Origin: Streptomyces minutiscleroticus
GTDB lineage: Bacteria > Actinomycetota > Actinomycetes > Streptomycetales > Streptomycetaceae
Assembly (NCBI RefSeq): GCF_014650875.1
Contig: NZ_BMVU01000010.1
Coordinates: forward strand, 111,506 to 175,505
Direction of reading: 5' to 3'
Length of the DNA stretch: 64,000 nucleotides
Shown here: positions 58,316 to 64,000 of the stretch, one piece after another
Layout of the letters: every line of letters begins with the position of its first letter
Position numbering within the stretch: the first letter of the stretch is position 1
Notes under the pieces: generated by a model
What the model saw: only the letters and a program-made list of their open reading frames with translations
Database searches by the model: none
Told to the model about the DNA's origin: nothing
Translations under genes and position numbers: made by a program

Positions 58316-59791
58316 TCAGTGCGCCGGGAGGAAGTTGACCGGGTGGTCGTCGGTCGCCCACAGGTACTGCACGGCGTACGCGCGCCAGGGGCGCCAGGCC
58401 GCGGCGCGGGCGGTGAGCGCGGCCGGGGTGGAGGGCAGGTCCAGTCTGCGCGCCGCCCGCCGGACGCCGAGGTCGGTGGGCAGGAAGGCGTCGGGGTCAC
58501 CGAGGGCGCGCATCGCGATCGTGTCGGTGGTCCAGGGGCCGAAGCCGGGCAGGGCGAGGAGGCGGGCGCGGGTCTCCGCCCAGTCGCTCCCCGCGCCCAG
58601 GCGGAGCGTGCCGCCGGCGAGCGCGTCCACGAGCGAGGTGAGCGTGGCGCGCCGGCTGCGGGGCAGTGCGAGGGTCCCGGGGTCGAGGGCGGCCAGCTCC
58701 TGCGGGGAGGGGAAGAGGTGGGTGAGGCCGCCCTCGGGGTCGTCGACCGGTTCGCCGTGGGCGGCGACCAGGCGGGCCGCGTGGGTGCGGGCCGCGGCGG
58801 TGGAGACCTGCTGGCCGAGGACCGCGCGGACGGCGAACTCGGCCTCGTCGACGGTCCGCGGCACCCGCCGCCCGGGCGCCTTGTCGACGAGCGGCGCGAG
58901 CACCGGGTCCGTGCGCAGCTGCTCGTCGACGGCGACGGGGTCGGCGTCCAGGTCGAGCAGGCGGCGGCAGCGGCTGATGGCGACGGTGAGGTCGCGCGGG
59001 TCGCTCAGGGTGAGCCGGCAGGCGATGTGGTCGGGGCGCGGGGCGAGTGCGACGATGCCGTGCCCGTGGGGCAGGCGCAGGGTGCGGCGGTAGGCGCCGT
59101 CGGACCACTCCTCCACGCCGGGTACGGCGGTGGCGGCGAGGTGGCCGAAGAGGTTGTCCGGGTGGAGCGGGGCCCGGAACGGCAGCCGCAGCGTGAACGC
59201 GCCCGGCGCCGGGGCCGCGTCGCCCCGGCCGGGGGCCCGGGTGCGCAGCTCGCCGGGGGTGAGGCCGAAGACCTCGCGGACGGTGTCGTTGAAGGTGCGC
59301 ACGGAGGCGAAGCCCGCCGCGAAGGCGATGTCCGCCATGGGCAGTGCGGTCGTCTCGACGAGCAGGCGCGCGGTCTGCGCGCGCTGGGCGCGGGCGAGTG
59401 CGAGGGGGCCCGCGCCCAGTTCGGCGAGGAGCTGGCGCTCGATCTGCCGGGTGCTGTAGCCGAGCCGCGCGGAGAGGCCGGTCACGCCCTCGCGGTCGAC
59501 GACGCCGTCGCCGATGAGCCGCATGGCGCGGGCGACGAGGTCGGCGCGGTGGTTCCACTCCGGCGAGCCGGGGCTGGTGTCGGGGCGGCACCGCTTGCAG
59601 GCACGGAATCCGGCCCGCTGGCAGGCGGCGGCGCTCGGCAGGAAGGTCATGTTCTCCGGTTTCGGCGGCACCGCCGGGCAACTGGGCCGGCAGTAGATGC
59701 CCGTGGTGCGGACCGCGGTGAAGAACCAGCCGTCGAAGCGGCCGTCCCTGGACCGGACGGCCCGTACGCAGCGCTCGGTGTCGGTGTGCAT
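58316..59791 (-). CDS. AdaA-AlkA fusion: Ada zinc domain, AraC helix-turn-helix and 3-methyladenine glycosylase
   Basis: The 491-residue protein joins three parts. First is an Ada N-terminal domain with zinc cysteines 34, 38, 65 and 68 (GIYCRPSCP, ACKRCRPD); Cys34 or Cys38 would accept methyl from phosphotriesters. Second is an AraC-type double helix-turn-helix (LSARLGYSTRQIERQLLAEL, MADIAFAAGFASVRTFNDTV). Third is an AlkA glycosylase with N-terminal AlkA_N fold and HhH-GPD region LPGFGPWTTDTIAMRALGDP, whose catalytic Asp lies in FLPTDLG. It couples sensing, transcription control and base excision. ATG 59791 was chosen over 59803. It precedes ogt on the same strand. Confidence 0.92.
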   Translation of the reverse strand: MHTDTERCVRAVRSRDGRFDGWFFTAVRTTGIYCRPSCPAVPPKPENMTFLPSAAACQRAGFRACKRCRPDTSPGSPEWNHRADLVARAMRLIGDGVVDREGVTGLSARLGYSTRQIERQLLAELGAGPLALARAQRAQTARLLVETTALPMADIAFAAGFASVRTFNDTVREVFGLTPGELRTRAPGRGDAAPAPGAFTLRLPFRAPLHPDNLFGHLAATAVPGVEEWSDGAYRRTLRLPHGHGIVALAPRPDHIACRLTLSDPRDLTVAISRCRRLLDLDADPVAVDEQLRTDPVLAPLVDKAPGRRVPRTVDEAEFAVRAVLGQQVSTAAARTHAARLVAAHGEPVDDPEGGLTHLFPSPQELAALDPGTLALPRSRRATLTSLVDALAGGTLRLGAGSDWAETRARLLALPGFGPWTTDTIAMRALGDPDAFLPTDLGVRRAARRLDLPSTPAALTARAAAWRPWRAYAVQYLWATDDHPVNFLPAH

Positions 59792-59968
59792 TCCGTTCCG
59801 CATGCCGTCCAGCATCGTGCACGGTCAGCGGCTTGGCTGGCGGGAATCCGACATGTACGTGGGCGCCCGCCGCCCGGCGGCGCCCCGTACGCCCCGTCCG
59901 CCGCGCATCCGGCGTACGCGGTCCCCGGCGGCCGGCTCCGGCGGGACGGGGGAGCCGGCCGCGGCCCC

Positions 59969-60478
59969 TCAGCCGGTCCGCGCCGCGAACGCCTCGTACG
60001 CCCGCTCGTCGAAGAGGACGAACCTGACCTCCTCGACCGACGTCTGCGTCGCCCGCACCGTCTCCACCGCGATCCGGGCGGCGTCGTCCAGGGGCCAGCC
60101 GTAGATGCCGGCGGAGACGGCGGGGAACGCGACCGTGCGGGCGCCCAGTTCGTCGGCGACCCGCAGCGATGCGCGGTAGCAGGAGGCCAGCAGCTCCGAG
60201 CGGTCCTCGTCGCGGCTGTGGCGCGGACCGACGGTGTGGATGACCCAGCGGGCGTCCAGGTCGCCCGCCGTGGTGGCGACGGCCCGGCCGGTGGGCAGGC
60301 CCTTGCCGTAGTGCCCGGCGCGCAGCCTGCGGCAGTCGGCGAGGATCGCCGGTCCGCCGCGGCGGTGGATGGCGCCGTCGACGCCTCCGCCGCCGAGCAG
60401 CGAGGAGTTCGCGGCGTTGACGATCGCGTCGGCGCTCTGCCGGGTGATGTCGCCCTGGACGAGCGTGATCTCGGTCAC
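59969..60478 (-). CDS. Macrodomain O-acetyl-ADP-ribose deacetylase
   Basis: The 169-residue protein is a MacroD/YmdB-type macrodomain. [20 protein letters not shown] and [19 protein letters not shown] provide the ADP-ribose pocket Asn, Asp and glycine loop. [10 protein letters not shown] and [20 protein letters not shown] follow. The family hydrolyses O-acetyl-ADP-ribose, the sirtuin product, and mono-ADP-ribosyl esters. A sirtuin gene lies about 2.2 kb away. The GTG start overlaps the stop of the flavoprotein gene (GTGA), so it is co-translated with that oxidoreductase. Confidence 0.92.
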   Translation of the reverse strand: MTEITLVQGDITRQSADAIVNAANSSLLGGGGVDGAIHRRGGPAILADCRRLRAGHYGKGLPTGRAVATTAGDLDARWVIHTVGPRHSRDEDRSELLASCYRASLRVADELGARTVAFPAVSAGIYGWPLDDAARIAVETVRATQTSVEEVRFVLFDERAYEAFAARTG

Positions 60479-61893
60479 GCCCGGCGCAGCCTCCTCCACA
60501 CGGCCCGGGCCGCGTTGTGCCCCGACATGCCGTGCACGCCCGGCCCCGGCGGGGTGGCGGAGGAGCACAGGAACACGGCCGGGTGGGGCGTGGTGTACGG
60601 GGACAGGGACAGCTTGGGGCGCAGCAGCAGCTGCAGTCCGGCGGCGGCGCCGCAGGCGATGTCGCCGCCGACGTAGTTGGCGTTGCGGACGGCGAGCTGG
60701 GGCGGGCCCGCCGTGGCGCGGGCCAGGACGAGGTCGCGGAAGCCGGGCGCGAACCGCTCCAGCTGCCGCTCGATCGCGTCCGTGAGGTCGCCGTCCCAGC
60801 CGTTGGGCACATGGCCGTACGCCCAGAAGACGTGCTTGCCCTCCGGGGCGCGGGAGGGGTCGACGACGCCGGGCTGGACGGTGATCAGGAACGGCTTCTC
60901 GGGCGCCCGGCCCGCGCGCGAGGCGGCGTGCAGCGCGGTCCCGATCTCGGCGCTGCTGGAACCGATCTGCACCGTGCCGGCCCTGCGGGCCTCCTGCGCG
61001 GTCCACGGCACCGGTCCGTCGAGCGCATAGTCGATCTTGAAGACGCCCGCGCCGTAGCGGTAGCCGTCGTAGTACCGGCCGAGGCCGGCGATGCGGGCGA
61101 GCGCGGCGGGCGAGGTGTCGAAGACGTACGCGCGGGCGGGCGGCAGGTCGTCGAGGCGCTTGACCTCGTAGTCGGTGTGGACGGCGCCGCCGAGGTCCTT
61201 CAGGTACGCCGCGAGGGCGTCGGCGATCGCCTGGGAGCCGCCGCGCGCGACCGGCCAGCCGGCGGCGTGCGCGGCCAGGGCGAACACGAGGCCGACGGCG
61301 CCCGTGGCGAAGCCGTTCAGGGGCGCGATGACGTGCGCCACCAGGCCGGAGATCAGCGCTTTGGCGCGGTCGTCGCGGAACCGCCGCGTCAGCCAGGTCG
61401 ACGGCGGCAGTCCGGCCAGGCCGAAGCGGGCGAGCGCGACGGGGTCGCGGGGCAGCGCGGTGGCGGGCAGGGACATGAAGTCGCGCAGCAGCCTGTCCCA
61501 CTTGGGGAGGAACGGCTCGACGAGTCTGCGGTACGCCCCCGCGTCGCGCGGCCCGAAGGAGGCGGCGGTCTCGGCCACGGAGCGCGCCAGCACGGCGGCC
61601 GTGCCGTCGGGGAACGGGTGGGCCATGGGCAGCTCGGGGTGCAGCCACTCCAGGCCGTAGCGGTCCAGGGGCATCCCGCGGAAGGCGGGGGAGTTGACGC
61701 CGAGGGGGTGTGCGGCGGCGCAGGGGTCGTGGCGGAAGCCGGGCAGGGTGAGCTCTTCGGTGCGCGATCCGCCGCCGACCGTCCCCTTCGCCTCGAAGAG
61801 GGCCACGGAGAAACCGCGGCGGGCCAGTTCCACCGCGGCGGTCAGTCCGTTCGGTCCCGCACCCACCACGACCGCATCGAGCATCGACGGCAC
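60475..61893 (-). CDS. Phytoene desaturase-like FAD-dependent oxidoreductase
   Basis: The 472-residue flavoprotein has the N-terminal dinucleotide motif [21 protein letters not shown] (shown as [18 protein letters not shown]). The CrtI/PYROXD2-type layout follows: [40 protein letters not shown], and near the C terminus [20 protein letters not shown] and the [13 protein letters not shown] closing helix. The substrate is unknown; no carotenoid genes are nearby. A 21-nt hydrophobic-basic start MPSMLD precedes the motif. It is coupled to the macrodomain gene downstream. Confidence 0.87.
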   Translation of the reverse strand: MPSMLDAVVVGAGPNGLTAAVELARRGFSVALFEAKGTVGGGSRTEELTLPGFRHDPCAAAHPLGVNSPAFRGMPLDRYGLEWLHPELPMAHPFPDGTAAVLARSVAETAASFGPRDAGAYRRLVEPFLPKWDRLLRDFMSLPATALPRDPVALARFGLAGLPPSTWLTRRFRDDRAKALISGLVAHVIAPLNGFATGAVGLVFALAAHAAGWPVARGGSQAIADALAAYLKDLGGAVHTDYEVKRLDDLPPARAYVFDTSPAALARIAGLGRYYDGYRYGAGVFKIDYALDGPVPWTAQEARRAGTVQIGSSSAEIGTALHAASRAGRAPEKPFLITVQPGVVDPSRAPEGKHVFWAYGHVPNGWDGDLTDAIERQLERFAPGFRDLVLARATAGPPQLAVRNANYVGGDIACGAAAGLQLLLRPKLSLSPYTTPHPAVFLCSSATPPGPGVHGMSGHNAARAVWRRLRRA

Positions 61894-62234
61894 CTTCGGA
61901 CTCCTTCGTCAGCCGATGGCCACACTGGAGGTCAGGATATGCCGGGCCGCCGACACCGCCGGTGCGCGGGGCACCGGCGGGACACGCGGCAGCGCGGCCC
62001 CGGGCTGCGCGGCCGTCCGGCTCGGGCTGCACGGCCGTACAACCCCGGACCGCGCGGCCGTACGGCTCCGGGCCGCGTGACCGTACGGCTCAGGACTGCA
62101 CGGTCTCGTACCGCTCGGGTGCCCGTCCGTCCGGCTCCCGGCCGGGCGGCTGCGGACCGCGCCGCGGTCGTACGGGCCCCGACCGTGCGTACGGCGCGCG
62201 TGCGGGCCGCCTGCCCGGCCCGGGTGCCGTCCCG
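61894..62234. other. Intergenic region without a supported gene
   Basis: This 341-nt gap separates the flavoprotein start from the inositol-monophosphatase-family stop. Its middle is a degenerate tandem repeat (62002-62138). No reading frame has domain content or a ribosome-binding site. The promoter of the flavoprotein-macrodomain pair should lie near its left end but is not recognisable. Confidence 0.5.
62002..62138. repeat. Degenerate ~23-bp tandem repeat, six units
   Basis: Units start at 62002, 62024, 62047, 62070, 62093 and 62117 (22, 23, 23, 23, 24 and 22 bp) with a consensus near GGGCCGCGCGGCCGTACGGC. The inner units are the most alike. The GCCGTACGGC core is itself palindromic, so each unit could bind a dimeric protein. 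Confidence 0.6.
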
Positions 62235-63065
62235 TCAGGCCGCCCCGCGGGCCAGCAGTCCCACGACCCGGCGGGCCGTGGCCTCGTCGCGGGCCGCCGC
62301 GAACGGCAGCGCGTTCCCCCCGGCGATCCGGAACGGCTCCCCCGTGAGCGTCAGGTGCGTGCCGCCCGCCTCCTCCACCAGCAGCAGTCCCGCCGCGTGG
62401 TCCCAGGCCGCCTCCCACGAGAAGGCCGTGGCGTCGAGGTCGCCGCGCGCGATCGCCAGGTACTCCAGGCCGGCCGCGCCGCAGGGCCGCGGTGCCACCC
62501 CTTCCGTGCGCAGGGCCATGAGCGCCCGCTTCTGCTCGTCCGTGGTGTAGTCCGGGTGGGACGTGGCGACCTCCAGCGGTCCGTCCTGACCGGGCGGGCC
62601 GGACCGCAGCGGCACGCCGTCGAGCCGGGCTCCCCCGCCGCGCACCGCCGTCGCGAACTGGTCGCGGGCCGGCGCGTACGTCCAGGAGGCGTGCACCACG
62701 CCGCCCAGCGCCAGCGCGACCAGCGTGCAGAAACCGGTGTCGCCGTGCACGAACTGGCGCGTCCCGTCGACCGGGTCGACGATCCACACCGGCGCCTCGC
62801 CGCGGAGCGCCTCGTACGTGGCGGGGTCGGCGTGCACCGCCTCCTCCCCGACGACGACCGAACCGGGCAGCATCGCCGTGAGCACCGCCGTGAGCTGCTC
62901 CTCGGCCTTGCGGTCGGCGTCCGTCACCAGGTCGTGCGGGCCGGTCTTCCGGTCGATCTCGTGCTCCGCGAGCTGCCGGAAACGCGGCATGATCTCGGCG
63001 GCGGCCGCCTTGCGGACCGCCTCCTCGACGTCGGAGGCGCTGCGGTCCAGGAACTCTTCGATCAT
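62235..63065 (-). CDS. Inositol monophosphatase-family phosphatase
   Basis: The 276-residue enzyme has the IMPase metal motifs GEEA (VVVGEEAVHADP), DPVDGTRQFVHGD with both Asp residues and Thr, and the C-terminal AFSWEAAWDHAAGLLLVEEA containing W-D-HAAG. The family dephosphorylates inositol phosphates, histidinol phosphate, 3'-phosphoadenosine 5'-phosphate or fructose bisphosphate. The relatively long 'DPVDGT-QF' loop does not decide among them. ATG 63065 has GGAGTC upstream. It appears monocistronic. Confidence 0.9.
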   Translation of the reverse strand: MIEEFLDRSASDVEEAVRKAAAAEIMPRFRQLAEHEIDRKTGPHDLVTDADRKAEEQLTAVLTAMLPGSVVVGEEAVHADPATYEALRGEAPVWIVDPVDGTRQFVHGDTGFCTLVALALGGVVHASWTYAPARDQFATAVRGGGARLDGVPLRSGPPGQDGPLEVATSHPDYTTDEQKRALMALRTEGVAPRPCGAAGLEYLAIARGDLDATAFSWEAAWDHAAGLLLVEEAGGTHLTLTGEPFRIAGGNALPFAAARDEATARRVVGLLARGAA

Positions 63066-63208
63066 GACTCCATGACAGCACGCCCCGCTGACAATCCCCA
63101 CCGGGGCGGTGCACGGCGGATGGAGGCCGCGTGAACGGCGGCCCCGCGCGCACGCTACCCGCCGGCCCGTCCCCTGCGAACCGTGCACGGCCCCCGTACG
63201 ACGGCCGG

Positions 63209-63814
63209 CTACCGCTCCGCCGGCTGCCACGCCGTCGTGCCGAGCGTGCCGTGCTCGTCGACGTCGAGGTACTCCAGCGGCCGGAAGGTCACGGCGTCGC
63301 GGCCCTTCTCGGGGGTCACCCGCAGGTACTCGCCCCTCTTGTTCCCCATGCGCCAGTACAGGCCCGCCCACGCCGACCCGCCCGGAGCGAGGGTGAGCGG
63401 CGCGGGGCCGGGGTCGGCGGGCGCCATGGGCACGCCGTCCGTGCCCTCCGCCGACCGGACGTCCGGGAACAGCCGTCCGGTCCCGTCCAGGACGCCGACG
63501 GCCGGATGACCCTCCAGCCGGTACGGCCGCGTGCCGCAGTTCATGAGAATGAGGATCATGGAGCGCAGTCCCATCGCCCCGTCGACGCGTCCCGTGGTCA
63601 TCCGGACACCGGAGGCCGGGCAGTCGTCCGCCTGCAGGCCGGGCACGGACGGGGAGGGCGTGGCGGAGGCCGCGGGCACCGCGGGGGCGGGCGCGTCGTA
63701 GGTGCGGCTCGGCGCCGGCGTCGGGGTCGGGGTGGGCGTCGGCCTGCGCTCGGGGTTGCGCTCGCGGTCCAGCTCGGCGGAGATCCCGCAGCCGCTCACG
63801 GCCAGCGCCAGCAC
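63209..63814 (-). pseudogene. DUF4232-type lipoprotein gene that has lost its start
   Basis: The product has a lipobox-like LAVSGCG and a Pro/Thr-rich linker (ERRPTPTPTPTPAPSRTY). A beta-rich domain of the DUF4232 kind follows (CPASGVRMTTGRVDGAMGLR, ILILMNCGTRPYRLEGHPAV, LAPGGSAWAGLYWRM). The only in-frame start still present is GTG 63814, leaving eight residues before the lipid Cys with no positive N-region. Upstream codons read AATACGGTCCCTAGG with no ATG, GTG or TTG before an in-frame stop inside the adjacent IS. I infer that the IS insertion at CTAG (63832-63835) removed the start codon and basic region of the signal peptide. Secretion and perhaps expression are likely lost. Confidence 0.7.
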
Positions 63815-63835
63815 GGCGGCGGTGACGGCGCCTAG

Positions 63836-64000
63836 GGACCGTATTGAGTTCCGATCAAGGGGTGGCTCGGGTGAGGTCCCTGAGCCAGATCATCGAGGCG
63901 CGTAGGTGGAGGCCGGCGAGGTAGCTGTCCGGGGTTTTGTCGTACCGGGTGGCGATGCCGCGCCAGGCCTTCATCTTGTTGATCAGCCGCTCGACGGTGT
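63836..64000 (-). mobile_element. IS5-family insertion sequence, right end (partial transposase)
   Basis: The minus strand from the window edge to the stop at 63855 encodes the last 48 codons of a DDE transposase. TVERLINKMKAWRGIATRYD and SYLAGLHLRASMIWLRDL are highly characteristic of the C terminus of IS5-family Streptomyces transposases; the Glu in VERLIN is the third catalytic residue by position. The element's outer end appears to abut CTAG at 63832-63835, a target typical of the IS5 group. The other end is outside the window. Confidence 0.85.

Noticed and set aside
1..64000. tRNA, rRNA or tmRNA genes
   Set aside because: No T-loop, acceptor or rRNA signature was noticed on either strand, but no covariance search could be run.

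Overview
The window is very GC-rich double-stranded chromosome of a Streptomyces-type actinomycete. The evidence is strong G/C bias at third codon positions, frequent GTG starts, many 4-nt ATGA/GTGA gene overlaps, and a set of families typical of that genus: an actinobacterial gas-vesicle cluster, F420-dependent LLM oxidoreductase, crotonyl-CoA carboxylase/reductase, PucR regulator and stand-alone LigD polymerase. From memory, the gene order resembles one arm-proximal region of Streptomyces coelicolor (gvp cluster, ligD polymerase, transketolase, ccr-meaA block, psd-pssA, cobB-type sirtuin). That synteny is recollection, not something computed here. No tRNA, rRNA, CRISPR array or prophage was seen.

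Layout. 1-6760: end of a CBS-domain gene, a DJ-1/PfpI protein, a baeRF/Rv2629-type ribosome-associated protein, an ABC-F ATPase, a PAP2-DAGK fusion that appears C-terminally truncated, and a methyltransferase. 6992-12428 (minus): a complete ten-gene gas-vesicle operon, gvpO-A-F-G-Y-Z-J-L-S-K, tightly overlapped from gvpA onward. 12484-16704 (minus): LigD polymerase, transketolase and an NDH-2-like flavoprotein. 16846-19039: F420 oxidoreductase, holin-fold membrane protein, VOC protein. 19081-24693 (minus): GNAT plus four peptidases (S66, S9, M20, M55) in one probable operon. 24965-31760 (minus): methyltransferase, a PAS-GAF-PP2C-kinase phosphatase, an MFS exporter broken by an exact 25-bp tandem duplication, and a SRPBCC protein.

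31865-36105: a radical SAM gene behind a LexA-like box, a secreted tripeptidyl-aminopeptidase-like hydrolase, and a RidA gene that has lost its stop and reads through a convergent HEAT-repeat gene. 36337-45700: a fatty-acid/ethylmalonyl-CoA block (double 3-hydroxyacyl-CoA dehydrogenase, TetR regulator, ccr, meaA, CoA-ester lyase, MaoC hydratase, acyl-CoA dehydrogenase). Together these would turn acetoacetyl/crotonyl-CoA into ethylmalonyl-, methylsuccinyl-, mesaconyl- and beta-methylmalyl-CoA and on to glyoxylate plus propionyl-CoA. 45871-47368: psd and pssA for phosphatidylethanolamine synthesis. 47474-53896: a branched-chain amino-acid-type ABC operon (livF-G-H-M-K) divergent from a PucR regulator, with a perfect 24-bp palindrome between them.

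53954-60478: glycerate kinase, then a neighbourhood of NAD/ADP-ribose and alkylation-repair enzymes (ADP-ribosylglycohydrolase, NUDIX, sirtuin, Ogt, AdaA-AlkA fusion, macrodomain). 60475-64000: a phytoene-desaturase-like flavoprotein, an inositol-monophosphatase-family enzyme, a lipoprotein gene that appears to have lost its start to an insertion, and the end of an IS5-family element at the window edge.

Noncoding DNA is also informative. Convergent gene pairs are separated by long perfect hairpins, and three intergenic regions hold degenerate 22-29 bp tandem repeats. Several genes have a TANNNT-like hexamer 6-7 nt before ATG, which suggests leaderless transcription.
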